A stretch of DNA of 64,000 nucleotides from Paenibacillus marchantiae (lineage in GTDB: Bacteria; Bacillota; Bacilli; Paenibacillales; Paenibacillaceae). Positions 8,078 to 17,591 of the stretch are shown here, in pieces. The position numbers and the translations under genes were made by a program. Every line of letters starts with the position of its first letter. Position 1 is the stretch's first letter. The DNA lies in NCBI RefSeq assembly GCF_028771845.1, contig NZ_CP118270.1, forward strand, positions 4,774,001 through 4,838,000, in the 5' to 3' direction. A model generated the notes under the pieces. The model ran no database searches. It was not told where the DNA came from and saw only the letters and a program-made list of their open reading frames with translations.

Positions 8078-10360
8078 TTACTGGCGCACGGCTGCATTCA
8101 AGCCTGCAAGAAGCTGTGAGAGTAACTCTTCTGTAAGTGCCTCCCCCGTAAAAGGAATAAGAGCTCGCAGTGGCATATAACGCATGGATGCTTGAATCAT
8201 CTCTGAAGAGACTGCATCTGAGTGGGCATTTTCAGCACCTTGTGGAGCAAATCCCTGCAATTGTCCCAGTACAGCCATGGTTTTCGGATTAGAGAGTAAT
8301 TCTCCCAGGGCTGTGTTACGGTCGTAGACTGGAATGATTTCAGGTGAAGTCGATTCTACATGAACGGTCTTTTGCAGGATGATTTGACGAGATGAAGAAC
8401 CGATCAGGAGATCATACTCACCACTCTCAACATGCCAATCCTTCAAGTCAATATTGTAATACGCAAAGCTTCGTTTATCTAAAGTAAAAGTAACAGTCTT
8501 CTCTTCATCCGGCTCAAGAGAAACCTTGGCGAAACCTTTCAGTTCTTTTTCAGGACGGCTAACGGTTGTCTACCGATCATGAACATATAGTTGTACCACT
8601 TCTTGACCATACCGTTGCCCTATGTTTTTCACGTTAACCGTAACAGTGATTATATCTGTATCCTTGAATTCCGTTTGGCTTGCGTTCAGCTGTGAATACT
8701 CAAATTGAGTATAGCTCAAACCATAACCGAAGGGGAATAAAGGTTCAATATCTTTGCCGTTATAATAGCGATAACCCACATAAATGCCTTCTCTATATTC
8801 GACCCGATCCCCATCACCAGGGAAGAACAGCGAAGATGGATTATGCTTTAAGGATTGCGGGAAAGTCTCTGCGAGCTTCCCACTGGGATTAACTTCTCCG
8901 AATAACAGATCAGCGATTGCTCCTCCTGCAGCCTGTCCACCCAGGTACGCTTCAAGTACAGCTTTTGCATTGTTAAGCCAAGGCATAACAATCGGTGAGC
9001 CATTGCTGAGCACAACCACCACGTTAGGCTGGACAGCAGCAACGGCTGTTATAAGTTCCTGCTGGTTCACCGGAATATCCAGATGTTCTCGATCATATCC
9101 CTCAGACTCATAGCGGTCTGGCAGACCAATGAACAACACGGCGACATCAGCTGCTCTTGCGGATTCAACTGCTTCGGCTACCAAAGTCGGAGCACTCTCA
9201 TCAGAGTTGAGGTTGTAACCCGACTTATATGTTATTGTTGCGTCAGATCCAGCTAGCTGGACCATCTGTTCAAAGGCACTATCCAGCTTGGTTGGTTTGA
9301 TATGGGAACTGCCCCCGCCTTGATATCTAACTTTGTCCGCTAACTCTCCGATGACAGCAATGTTGCCTTGTTTTTTTAGCGGGAGAATTTGATGTTCATT
9401 TTTTAATAAAACCATCGTTTCACTTGCTGCTTTTCTGGCAATCTGATGATGTTGTTCCTGGTCGTAAGTGGTATCGGGACGGCTGTTATCAACCGTTTTG
9501 AAAATGACACCTAAAAGTCTCTCCACGGCACGGTCCAATTGCTCTTCAGTCAGCTCCCCGCGGTTTACCGCTTCTACAATCTGTTTTGGTCCTTCTCCGT
9601 TGGATGATGGCATCTCAAGCCCCAGACCTGCTGCAATACTTGGTGCAATTTCACTCACCGCAGACCAATCCGTGACAACAAAACCTTCATGACCCCATTC
9701 TTCCTTCAGGATAGTAGTGAGTAAGTATTCATGCTGGGAAGCATACGTTCCATTGACCTTATTATATGAAGACATAACCGTCCATGGCTGTGATTGTTTG
9801 ACTGCTTTCTCGAATCCGGTCAAATAGATTTCTCTTAATGTCCGTTCATCCAAAATGGCATCTGTCGTCATGCGGCGATGCTCCTGGTTGTTTACCGCAA
9901 AGTGCTTCAGAGACGTTCCGACTCCCTGACTCTGAACACCTGTGATATGAGCAGCGGCCAGTTCTCCAGTCAGATAGGGGTCTTCGGAGAAATATTCGAA
10001 GTTGCGTCCGCAAAGTGGGGAACGCTTGATATTTGCCCCTGGGCCGAGCAGAATGGCTACATTTTCTGCCTGTGCTTCTTTTCCGATCGTCGCTCCTACA
10101 AGTTGAACAAGGTCACGATTCCATGAACTGGCCAGGCCAACGGCTGAAGGAAAACAGGTTGAAGGAACACTCTCGTTCAAACCCAGATGATCTGACTCGC
10201 CTGCTTGCTTACGCAATCCATGAGGACCATCTGTCATCATGATCGAAGGAATTCCTAACCTTTCTACAGCTTGTGTAGTCCAGAACGTACTTCCTGAGCA
10301 TAGCTCGGCTTTTTCAGTCAAGGTTAATTGCTTTACCAGTTGTTTGATGTCACGATTCAT
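8078..10360 (-). pseudogene. GH3 beta-glucosidase gene with an in-frame amber stop
   Basis: Family 3 glycoside hydrolase that would cleave beta-glucosides; the whole frame is 759 sense codons. The ATG follows AAGGAGT. The N-terminal GH3 barrel has MTDGPHGLR, KHFAVNN and the nucleophile motif GFVVTDWSA (Asp231); the GH3 C-terminal domain and an Fn3-like domain follow. TAG at 8572-8570 (codon 597) interrupts the Fn3-like domain after VVQLYVHDR; the same frame then continues with TTVSRPEKELKGFAKVSL to 8078. CAG to TAG, one base, would explain it. Both catalytic domains remain before the stop, so a truncated protein might be made. There is no signal peptide, so it would be cytoplasmic. Confidence 0.88.
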
Positions 10361-10646
10361 CTTCTATACACTCCTTCATCTCCCGGCAGGTCTCCTCATG
10401 AACAGCAGATCCTTGTATGTCCCACCGCGCGTTTAAGCTTTCATGTCTATACTACGGGAAAGAAAAAATGATTGAAATATCTCTTTCTTAATGTTGCATA
10501 ACGCAATCTGAATGATAAGGATATCTAAAGATGAGTATCGTTATCTTAAGATCGGAGGTGATTGGAGTGCTCATCCATTGAAATGAGTCCACCTCCACTC
10601 TACAATAAGTGGTACAGTCAACTTTGTTGTGAGAGGGGGAAAAACT

Positions 10647-12248
10647 ATGTACGATTTACTAATTGTGGATGACGAGAAATCAGTAGTTGATAGCCTGGCA
10701 TTGACCATCCCCTGGGAAGAACACAGCATCCAGGAAGTACACAGAGCATATTCTGCCGCTGAAGCTTTGGACATTGCGTCCAAACACGCGATTGATATTA
10801 TGATTACGGATATTCGTATGCCTGAGATGGATGGTCTTGAACTGATTTTGGAGATTAGAAAGTTTTCTCATAAAATACGTTGTATTATTTTATCGGGTCA
10901 CGATGAATTTGAATATGCCCAAAAAGCAGTCCAGTATCAGGCAACGAACTATCTTCTCAAGCCGATTGATACCGATGAATTGATTCATTCCGTAACGGCT
11001 GCGATACAAGATATCGAGCACGAATGGGAAGAAATCAGCTCTTTTCAACAAATACAGCATGCCCTTCACGCCAATTCGCCATTGCTTCGGAACCAGCTTC
11101 TCAATGATCTTCTTCAGAACAAAGCCATGAGCGATCACATTCTTGCAGAGCGGCTGGGTATGCTGAATCTCCCGTTTAGATCGGCCGATCCGTTCAAGAT
11201 GATGGTCATTCGAATGGAGGAAGAATTCTCCGGCTATGATCTCCGATCTTTATCGCTGTTAGAGTACGCCGTCTCCAATATAACGGAAGAGGTATTTCAG
11301 AATCCCTTTAAATTATGGCACTGCATTACGGATCAGGGTTACCTTGTGTTCCTAATAAAAAATAATGACCGTAACGTACTCGACTCGGTAGATTCCTATG
11401 CGATCAGACTGCAAAATAATGTACAAAAGTTCCTGAAGGGTGCAGTATCGATATGTTTGAGTAAAGAGCATGCCTTTCCTGAATCTGTATCAGAGCTGTA
11501 CATGGCTTCCGTGTCTGCCATCAACCGCAATGTTGGCGAAAACAAAAGTTATTTCATTACTTTAGACAAAAAAGACACCGAATCTCATGAACAACAAAAT
11601 TTGATTAATCTGCACGAGCCCCCTTTGTTGCCCAATCTGCTGGAATCGGGGAACTGGGACGAGGCGGTCAGCAAAATTGCCAGAATATTATTTTTGAATG
11701 ATGCCAGAAGAGAGCTTTCGCATGATCAATTATTTATGGTTCTGCTCTATCTGTCTTCTACGTTTTCCATATCCTTTAAGTCACAGGAAGCAACGGTTGA
11801 GGAGCTTCTTGGCGAAGAGTTTGATGTTCTAATCAGAAAGAAAAGCCAATTATCCAGCCAACGAATATATATATGGGCAGAGAAAATGATTGATCTGCGT
11901 CGGAAAAAGACCTCTCATCAATTGAAGAATGCCCATGAGCAAATTACTTCAAATGTCAGGACGTATATTCAGGAGCACCTTGCTGAGGGCATCTCACTGC
12001 AGATGATCGCAGAACATGTTGGTCTTCATCCAGTGTATCTTTCCAAGGTATATAAAACAGTTACCGGAGAAACCATAGGAGATTATTTGTATCATTTACG
12101 TATGAAGCGCGCTTCATATCTCCTGTTAAACACCGACTTGAAAATTGCAGATGTCAGCAAGGAGCTCGGATTTATGGCTCCTCCGCATTTCATTAAAATC
12201 TTTAAAAAGCACTATGGTTGTACTCCACAGGAATTCCGCACCAGATAA
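10647..12248 (+). CDS. YesN-like response regulator with AraC-type DNA-binding domain
   Basis: 533 residues. The receiver domain comes first (DD at 8-9, phospho-acceptor Asp55 in IMITDIRMPEMDG, Lys in YLLKPID), then a middle linker region of about 280 residues, then an AraC HTH at about 430-533 (ISLQMIAEHVGLHPVYLSKVYK; IADVSKELGFMAPPHFIKIFKK). The ATG at 10647 follows GAGAGGGGGA; the codon at 10629 overlaps that site. No sensor kinase is next to it. A decayed sugar-permease fragment lies just downstream, suggesting a lost ABC transporter operon. It is divergent from the GH3 gene, a plausible target. Confidence 0.88.
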   Translation: MYDLLIVDDEKSVVDSLALTIPWEEHSIQEVHRAYSAAEALDIASKHAIDIMITDIRMPEMDGLELILEIRKFSHKIRCIILSGHDEFEYAQKAVQYQATNYLLKPIDTDELIHSVTAAIQDIEHEWEEISSFQQIQHALHANSPLLRNQLLNDLLQNKAMSDHILAERLGMLNLPFRSADPFKMMVIRMEEEFSGYDLRSLSLLEYAVSNITEEVFQNPFKLWHCITDQGYLVFLIKNNDRNVLDSVDSYAIRLQNNVQKFLKGAVSICLSKEHAFPESVSELYMASVSAINRNVGENKSYFITLDKKDTESHEQQNLINLHEPPLLPNLLESGNWDEAVSKIARILFLNDARRELSHDQLFMVLLYLSSTFSISFKSQEATVEELLGEEFDVLIRKKSQLSSQRIYIWAEKMIDLRRKKTSHQLKNAHEQITSNVRTYIQEHLAEGISLQMIAEHVGLHPVYLSKVYKTVTGETIGDYLYHLRMKRASYLLLNTDLKIADVSKELGFMAPPHFIKIFKKHYGCTPQEFRTR

Positions 12249-12527
12249 ACGTAATGACAGAGTACCCATCAGTATAACGCTACCCTAAATACCTGAAAGG
12301 CCAGCCATAAGGCCGGCCTCAGAACGACAAATGGATGAATGCCCCTTTTTTTTATTACTCTCCATGAATTCCTTGTTAATCCATAACGATCTCATGAAAT
12401 TTCTCGCCTGAACAAGGGAATTTCGATCATGCGAACAATCTCCTTTCGATAAGCTTTTCCGGTCTTTGCTAAACAACAGCTTCATGGCTAATAAGGTTTC
12501 ATTATTCCCCATTGGGCTAAACATCCC

Positions 12528-12602
12528 TGCTTCGGTTGAGCTTAATGATAGCGCAATAACATTAAGCAAAGGCACAACACAGACAAGCGCCAGCAGAACC
12601 AT
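12528..12602 (-). pseudogene. Fragment of a sugar ABC-transporter permease (LplC-like)
   Basis: The peptide VLLALVCVVPLLNVIALSLSS is typical of the first membrane segment of CUT1 sugar permeases. It starts exactly where an alcohol dehydrogenase fragment ends and stops resembling a permease after about 25 residues. The open frame runs on to 12285 without recognisable content. Confidence 0.5.
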
Positions 12603-12721
12603 CAGAACGATGCTTCAACCCGTAATAGGACTTGTCCTTCCTGTGGTACTGGAATAGGAATTACCACCAATTGCATAGGTTCCCCTTTTGCAAATACCTG
12701 TACGGCTTTCATTGTGTTCAT
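12602..12721 (-). pseudogene. N-terminal fragment of a zinc-type alcohol dehydrogenase
   Basis: An ATG with a GGAGGA ribosome site opens a 39-codon frame: MKAVQVFAKGEPMQLV, then PVPQEGQVLLRVEAS. This is the GroES-like N-terminus of medium-chain dehydrogenases just before the expected GVCHSD zinc motif. It then breaks into the permease fragment with a TGATG overlap, so two unrelated genes are joined here. Confidence 0.65.
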
Positions 12722-12842
12722 CTATGTTCCTCCTTAATTGTCTGTAATACTGCAACGGTCTGTTACAGTATCGCAAATAATACAAATAAGGACTTGCTTA
12801 TTTCTACGAAAAAATTGCACGATCCTTTCACATAAGTAACTA

Positions 12843-13047
12843 AACTAACCTGCCCGTTAGTTTAATGGATTGACGGGCAAAATAACGATATTTTACATAC
12901 CTAATCGGTATGGGAACATGTTCTTGTCCATTTCGGCAATCGGTACAAGTTCTTGTCCTTGCTTCGGGACAAAAACTTGTTCCGATAAAACAAAAAAAGG
13001 CGCTGAAAAAATAGCGATTCTCAACGGAATATGTTATTTCCCTAGAG
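12843..13047 (+). repeat. Dispersed structured repeat, type A, near full length
   Basis: Left end CTAACCTGCCCGTTAG, then a TGCCCGT/ACGGGCA stem region, two GTTCTTGTCC boxes (12920, 12949), a hairpin whose arms are related to CGGTACAAGTTCTTGTCC, an AGGCGCT/TAGCGA stem and a diverged right end. It abuts the 3' end of the small immunity-like gene. It matches the copy at 28184-28386 along its length. Confidence 0.85.
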
Positions 13048-13052
13048 AATTA

Positions 13053-13289
13053 TCAAAATATACTAGTCACGATAATATGGTTCCATAACTCCTTTATTGT
13101 TTTGCCCTCAATTTTGGATTTTGATATTAACTGTTCTACAGAGTTATATCTAAGTTGAACTTCTTCATTTTGTTTAACGCAATACCATCCATCTTCATTA
13201 TAACTGATTAAAAAGTGGAAATCGTTTAAGTCAAACTCGACTTCATGTCCAAGATTTAAATCCTCAATAAACTCTTCATAACTGTACAT
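13053..13289 (-). CDS. Small immunity-like protein, orphan of a polymorphic toxin locus
   Basis: 78 residues, acidic, no signal or TM. It starts MYSYEEFIEDLN after AAAGGAGA with 8-nt spacing. The region FHFLISYNEDGWYCVKQ and the C-terminal SKIEGKTIKELWNHI resemble small immunity proteins paired with RHS/WapA-type toxins. Just upstream on the same strand lies a remnant ending HTHDWDWNKQK, a common C-terminal style of such toxins. The gene is duplicated: a truncated copy at 24679-24838 and a start-codon remnant near 21970, each next to a type A repeat. The function is inferred, not recognised from a named family. Confidence 0.6.
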   Translation of the reverse strand: MYSYEEFIEDLNLGHEVEFDLNDFHFLISYNEDGWYCVKQNEEVQLRYNSVEQLISKSKIEGKTIKELWNHIIVTSIF

Positions 13290-13307
13290 TCACTGTCTCT
13301 CCTTTCA

Positions 13308-13382
13308 TTATCTCCAAGGACTTCTAGGTTTCTGTTTATTCCAATCCCAATCATGGGTATGAGGGACTTTCGGATGTTCTTT
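13308..13382 (-). pseudogene. C-terminal remnant of a polymorphic-toxin-like protein
   Basis: An open stretch reads EPKEHPKVPHTHDWDWN then KQKPRSPWR and a stop, 18 nt before the immunity-like start. The PHxHDWDW ending occurs in RHS/YD-type toxins. The rest is missing: upstream is the 3' end of an unrelated secreted protein gene, overlapping by 2 bases. Confidence 0.5.
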
Positions 13383-13992
13383 AGGCTCCAACATGAAACA
13401 CACCAATTACAGTTTCACCATCAACATCAAACAGCGGAATATCAAGACCTTCTGGTGATCTACTGTTCTGTATTGCAATGGCTTCCTCGGGTGATTTTGG
13501 TAACTCACCATCTAAGTCTTTTTTTAGCACATATCCTGAAGTGCCATCCTCACCTATAGCACTGATTAATTCAGGTTCCGTTTCTGGAGAAGTAGCATCT
13601 GCGCTTGAACCGTATGTCTGTCCTTTTTTATTTTTAGGATAGTTCATATTCATAGGGCTAATATGAAAAGAACCAATTATGGTTTTCCCATAAACATCAT
13701 ACAGTGGGACATCACCAGGTTCACCGAGATAATCTTTTTTTAGTAAGTACCCTTTAATGCCATTTACACTTCCTGCATAGATTAAGTCAGGTAGTATCTT
13801 AAAGGAGTTGGACTCTTCAATTGTTCCGAATGTCAGTCCATGTTCATTTTCAGAATAGTCGATAGGCGTTATGTGACTTGGATTAATCGTATTTTTAGCA
13901 CTTGTATTCTGGGATACTATCAGACCGCCTGAAACACTAATGATAAAAACCACAAAACCCGATATTAGGGCGCCCTTAGAGTACATTTTCAT
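13381..13992 (-). CDS. Secreted or membrane-anchored protein with two internal repeats, unknown function
   Basis: 203 residues starting MKMYSKGALISGFVVFIIS after GAGGAG. One N-terminal hydrophobic segment (about 8-28) suggests export or anchoring. The mature part has two related units: one with LTFGTIEES, PDLIYAGSVNGIKGYLLKKD and PLYDVYGKTIIGSFHI; the other with QTYGSSADA, PELISAIGEDGTSGYVLKKDL and PLFDVDGETVIGVFHV. I recognise the style from Bacillus and Paenibacillus secreted proteins but no assigned function. A toxin remnant and an immunity-like gene follow. Confidence 0.65.
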   Translation of the reverse strand: MKMYSKGALISGFVVFIISVSGGLIVSQNTSAKNTINPSHITPIDYSENEHGLTFGTIEESNSFKILPDLIYAGSVNGIKGYLLKKDYLGEPGDVPLYDVYGKTIIGSFHISPMNMNYPKNKKGQTYGSSADATSPETEPELISAIGEDGTSGYVLKKDLDGELPKSPEEAIAIQNSRSPEGLDIPLFDVDGETVIGVFHVGA

Positions 13993-14480
13993 AACTGTTC
14001 ACTCCTCATTCTTTATTAGCTCTTTATTCTTAGCCACACTTCCATGCTCTTTACATTCTAAACGTTACCAATCCATGGAGAGTTACGGTAATTCAATCGT
14101 TAATTAAACAAAATCGACGATCCAATTTGGTATTCAATTTCGTATACAAACCGAATTTAGGAGAAAAAACTGCACCTCATTTGGTGTCTTTGCGGCGATA
14201 CACTTCAAGAAGTAATCCAATCATGGGGAAATTGTCCTTCGATCTATATGGCACGAACTACGGAAGGAACTTCGCGAACTTCGGTCCAACACTTTATTGA
14301 TAAACCGACATGGTAGATTTCGTTGAAAGACTTAAAACCGGTGTTCGACTCAATGAACCGGATCGTACAACATTCTTTGGTAAGGACAGTCAGCAAAGGA
14401 TACACTGACTATCCGACACTCAATGAACAATAATCTTTTCAACAATGGAACTGAGTTCTTACCTTCAGAAAGCGAATTGT
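13993..14480. other. Intergenic stretch without a recognised gene
   Basis: About 490 bases with many stops in all frames. I found no coding motif or RNA. It lies between the secreted repeat protein and a type B repeat and is probably decayed sequence. Confidence 0.4.
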
Positions 14481-14603
14481 GCTTTTATCTCGCCACATAA
14501 ATTCTGTCATGATAATATTTAGATAACAATCTAATCCGAAATGACACAATGTTCTTGTCCTTTTCGGCAGTGGAACAATGTTCTTGTCCCGCGACAGTAC
14601 CTG
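14481..14603 (+). repeat. Dispersed structured repeat, type B
   Basis: Starts TGCTTTTATCTCGCCACA, then ATCTAATCCGAAATGACACA, GTTCTTGTCC boxes at 14551 and 14580, and ends CCCGCGACAG. Its minus-strand frame is open and reads SRDKNIVPLPKRTRT, as in the other type B copies. It directly follows an IS3 remnant. Confidence 0.8.
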
Positions 14604-14817
14604 GATTCAATCCAGGCGATGACGACCTCAGCTTCCACTTCCGTTCCAAATTATTGCTTCAGGAAACGGTTTTCTGCTTTAACTTTTTCGAGCTCTGTGG
14701 AGTGTCCTGGGCCTTTTCCATAGCTATATTGCTTGCCTACGGGTTGCTCCAGGCGATGAACTTATCCTTTTCGATACCAAGATGATCTCCTTATCTTACG
14801 AAAAGGTTTCATTCACT
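14604..14817 (-). mobile_element. IS3-family insertion sequence remnant
   Basis: A minus-strand frame gives SYGKGPGHSTELEKVKAEN followed by RFLKQ, typical of the end of IS3-family OrfA (coiled region before the OrfB frameshift). Near 14779-14817 is a block with GATCTCC, TATCTTACG and AAGGTTTCATTC that recurs at 61013-61050 next to an IS3 left end. Everything else is lost. Confidence 0.55.
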
Positions 14818-14871
14818 TGAATGCAATGGCCTTACCGTCAGGATCAAAAACCTCCTAACTTAGAAAGTTAC

Positions 14872-14908
14872 CATGGTTCTAAAAAAGACGCCCCAGCGCT
14901 GAACCATG
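14872..14908. repeat. Inverted repeat near the end of the TetR gene
   Basis: CATGGTTC and GAACCATG enclose 21 nt with a run of A (TTTTTT on the minus strand). It lies 21 bases beyond the stop of the TetR gene and may be a terminator, though the T-run sits inside the loop. Confidence 0.3.
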
Positions 14909-14929
14909 CTCTTTCTATCCTAGCTAATT

Positions 14930-15535
14930 TTATTCCTCGCCGGCGATGCCGGCAGCTCTTAAATGCCCGTATGCAACGATTCTACTAAACTGAGATGAAA
15001 CTTCATCTGCAGGAAGGGGCTTATCGTTTTTAATCCACCAAATTACAATCCCCATGAAAGACGATCCGAGGTATTCGAGCAGCAATTCCTTGGATATTGC
15101 TAATGGGGAGTTTCCCTGAGCAGGTTTCCTCCCCTCCATTAATTTATCTTTAATGATATTCTCCATTTTTGCTTGAAACTGATAGATTCTATTCTCTTCA
15201 ATTAACATGGAATGATAAAAGGTCATATTTACGGAAATATGTTTTAGTACAGTTTGCATGACGGTTTCGAGTAGAGAAATACTGAAAGGATTCATGCTGA
15301 TGGGACAAAGAACGACCGCATCCTTTAATTCGCTCAACAATTCATTCATACATGTATCTAATAAATCAGGTTTATTTTGGTAGTGGAGATAAAAAGTGTT
15401 TCGATTGATCATAGCCCGGTCGGCAATATCCTGGATCGTTATCGCTTCATATCCCTTTTCCCGAATAAGCTCATAAAACGCTTTTCGAATCGATTGTTTC
15501 GTGCGCAGTATTCTTAGGTCGGTTTTCTTGTTCAT
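14930..15535 (-). CDS. TetR/AcrR family transcriptional regulator
   Basis: 201 residues from the ATG at 15535 (MNKKTDLRILRTKQSI), which follows AGGAGG; a codon at 15580 lacks a site. HTH: IQDIADRAMINRNTFYLHY. The C-terminal part (LGSSFMGIVIWWIKNDKPLP) matches the TetR branch also seen at 49016-49561. It is divergent from the SnoaL-like gene, whose promoter it probably represses. Confidence 0.85.
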   Translation of the reverse strand: MNKKTDLRILRTKQSIRKAFYELIREKGYEAITIQDIADRAMINRNTFYLHYQNKPDLLDTCMNELLSELKDAVVLCPISMNPFSISLLETVMQTVLKHISVNMTFYHSMLIEENRIYQFQAKMENIIKDKLMEGRKPAQGNSPLAISKELLLEYLGSSFMGIVIWWIKNDKPLPADEVSSQFSRIVAYGHLRAAGIAGEE

Positions 15536-15627
15536 TGTTTTCGTTCCTCCTAAATTTATTTTTAGGTCGTTAAGCGACAAAGTTTTATGAGTTGTCTGTT
15601 ATACTTCAAAACTAAAAATATTGAATA

Positions 15628-15698
15628 TTGAGCCTTCTATTAACCTCTATTATAATGAGCATCAGATAGATAAACAACATATTGTTCATTATTTATCT
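15628..15698 (+). promoter_or_regulatory. Promoter of the SnoaL-like gene with a palindrome
   Basis: TTGAGC (15628-15633), a 17-nt spacer and TATAAT (15651-15656). Just downstream AGATAAA and TTTATCT (15668-15698) form an inverted repeat containing a shorter near-palindrome (AACAAC/ATTGTT). Its position after the start site suits repression by the divergent TetR protein. The gene has an AGGAGG ribosome site. Confidence 0.6.
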
Positions 15699-15730
15699 AA
15701 TGACTAAAAAAATCCAAGGAGGATATTTCA

Positions 15731-16510
15731 ATGACATCCAACCATCAAAATGAGCTTGTTCGTAAGGCAGTCGCCGTACTGGAAAGCTTTGAGAGCGGCA
15801 ACCCCGAAGCGATTACGGCTTACGTTCATCAAGATCAATATATTCAGCACAATCAGGCCTTACTCGATGGTCGTGAAGCCATGCTTGGCGCACTTGATCA
15901 TTTAAAGGAGATTGGTACTAAGGTAAGCATAAAGCGAATTTTAGTCGACGGAAATTATGTTGCTCTTCATTCTGTATATGATTTTCACGGCCCTAAAATC
16001 GTATATGATATCTTCCGTTTTGAGAATGGACTAATCGTTGAACATTGGGACAATTTGCAAGAGATGGTGGAGAAGACACCAAGCAAACATACGATGATTG
16101 ACGGACCGATTACGATTAAGGATATCGACAAGACGGATGCCAACAAAGCATTTGTCAAAAGCTATGTTGAGAACATCTTGCTCGGGAAGAACCCTGACCT
16201 GCTTGCTTCTTACTTTGATGGAGATAACTACATTCAGCATAGTCCGCATATTGCAGACGGTCTTTCCGGTCTTCACGCTGCTTTGCAAGCTCTGAAGGAG
16301 AAGAATATTGAGTTTGAATATACTCATGTCCATCAAGTAATCGGACAAGGTAATTTAGTTCTTACAGTAAGTGAAGGTCTATTTGATGGTCAACATACTG
16401 CTTTCTACGATTTGTTCCGTGTAGAGGATGGAAAGATCGCTGAGCATTGGGACGTAATCGAGGCCATACTGCCGGCAGAAAAACGAAAAAATTCAAACAG
16501 TAGATTCTGA
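15731..16510 (+). CDS. Tandem SnoaL-like (NTF2-fold) protein
   Basis: 259 residues made of two NTF2/SnoaL-like domains, about 1-120 and 133-250. Each carries the same marks: YIQHNQALLDG and YIQHSPHIADG near the middle, and FENGLIVEHWDN and VEDGKIAEHWDV near the end. SnoaL-like proteins are small-molecule isomerases or hydrolases; the substrate cannot be told. The two-domain fusion is less common than a single domain. Divergent TetR control is likely. Confidence 0.8.
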   Translation: MTSNHQNELVRKAVAVLESFESGNPEAITAYVHQDQYIQHNQALLDGREAMLGALDHLKEIGTKVSIKRILVDGNYVALHSVYDFHGPKIVYDIFRFENGLIVEHWDNLQEMVEKTPSKHTMIDGPITIKDIDKTDANKAFVKSYVENILLGKNPDLLASYFDGDNYIQHSPHIADGLSGLHAALQALKEKNIEFEYTHVHQVIGQGNLVLTVSEGLFDGQHTAFYDLFRVEDGKIAEHWDVIEAILPAEKRKNSNSRF

Positions 16511-16532
16511 AGTTTGTGTAGCTGAATCGGAT

Positions 16533-16569
16533 GAAAGACATCACCAAATTAAGTACGGTGATGTCTTTC
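16533..16569 (+). terminator. Inverted repeat after the SnoaL-like gene, probable terminator
   Basis: A 13-bp perfect stem, GAAAGACATCACC / GGTGATGTCTTTC, with an 11-nt loop. No T-run follows, so termination would be weak. Confidence 0.5.
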
Positions 16570-16768
16570 GCCGTTCTTCTTCGCCCTGTTGGGGTGATGC
16601 TAACTTAAGGCTGAGAAGTGTTTAATCGCTCAGTTATTTCCGTTGCTTAGTTCGATTTTTCCCGTATATCAAATGTATAAACGTTTCTTTGGAAAGTTTA
16701 AAATCTGGTGCATTCCTAACTCAACGATCCTCTCGTGAGTATCTTCAATAAGTTACCGCGAGATCTCT

Positions 16769-16939
16769 TTAAGATCCATATTCCCGCTGTATCGCCGGAA
16801 CCAAATTCACTTGCGCGATATCCATATCTAGAAACTGTTGCGGTAAGACGCGTAGCTCGTAATATTCTTTTATAGCTTCAGCACGAAGTCTTTCCTTATA
16901 TCTGTTATTTGAAATCACATTTATTTTACTTTTACGATC
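16769..16939 (-). pseudogene. C-terminal gene fragment of unknown function
   Basis: A stop-free 56-codon stretch with natural composition: NRYKERLRAEAIKEYYELR, then VLPQQFLDMDIAQVNLV and a stop. There is no start codon or ribosome site, and the frame is lost upstream near GACAAACATGAT-like sequence. I do not recognise the family. The flanks (16570-16768 and 16940-17125) show nothing. Confidence 0.3.
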
Positions 16940-17125
16940 ATAATATCGATGTTGCTATCATGTTTATCTGCCCGTTTGCTGCTCAATGAAACAGATAAAG
17001 ATTCTTATCAACATTGGTGCCAAGTTCTTAACCGTTTCAATGATGAACTAGTCCTCAACTTTTACCGAAAAAAACTATTTCCTGATACAAAAAAATCGAT
17101 ATTCACGCGAATTCTTAAATTCATG

Positions 17126-17243
17126 TGCTTTTTACTCGCCACATGATCTCCATCATGATACTATTTAGATGACTACCTAATCCGAAATGGCACAAAGTTC
17201 TTGTCCTTTTCGGCAATGGTACAATGTTCTTGTCTCTCGACAC
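17126..17243 (+). repeat. Dispersed structured repeat, type B
   Basis: Runs from CTCGCCACATGA through CTAATCCGAAATGG and the GTTCTTGTCC box (17197) to a right end CTCTCGACA. It interrupts the TetM-like fragment exactly at its right end. The minus-strand frame is open through it (SRDKNIVPLPKRTRT, HFGLGS, SIMMEIMWR). Confidence 0.8.
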
Positions 17244-17577
17244 ATTCAGATCATCGGCATGACATCTGCTATCGAACGTGATGCCGCTCCCCCTCTCTCT
17301 CGATTCAATCAACAGATGCACTTAATTTCTCGAAGTGGCCGTACCCTTTCACAGCTGATTTAATCGTTTCCTTATACAAAATTTGCGGTTGTCCAAAAGA
17401 GGATAGCAAAGCCAAACCGCTCTCTAACAAGCTGCTCCAGCACTTCCAGTTGAATCAATCCCATAACGCGGATAGAAATCTCCTGCAATTTCTCATCCCA
17501 AACGACGTTCAGAGACGGCTCTTCCGCCTCCAGCGTACGAAAAGCACCGAGCACCTTCTGTACTTGGGGTTTTAACT
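17244..17577 (-). pseudogene. Fragment of a TetM/EF-G-like ribosomal-protection GTPase
   Basis: Pieces in order: EEPSLNVVWDEKLQEISIRV, IQLEVLEQLVRERFGF, then after a +1 shift in a TTTT run GQPQILYKETIKSAVKGYGHFEKLS, then after another shift HLLIESRERGSGITF and SRCHADDLNV. This is the translocation-factor domain IV region of TetM-like proteins. It is bounded by a type B repeat at 17243 and a type A repeat from 17592. A relative reaches the right edge of the window at 63.8 kb. Confidence 0.75.
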
Positions 17578-17591
17578 ACATCGTCTTTTGT

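Noticed and set aside
10551..10606. GGAGGTG ... CACCTCC inverted repeat before the YesN-like gene
   Set aside because: Arms are 7 bp with a long loop and the only frame after the site is four codons; not enough for a riboswitch or leader peptide call.
12843..13047. Repeats as plain rho-independent terminators
   Set aside because: Some stems could end transcription, but the elements have several stems, fixed ends, lack consistent T-runs and occur inside broken genes.
16949..17146. A 65-codon + strand frame
   Set aside because: No ribosome site or family; overlaps a type B repeat and non-coding sequence.
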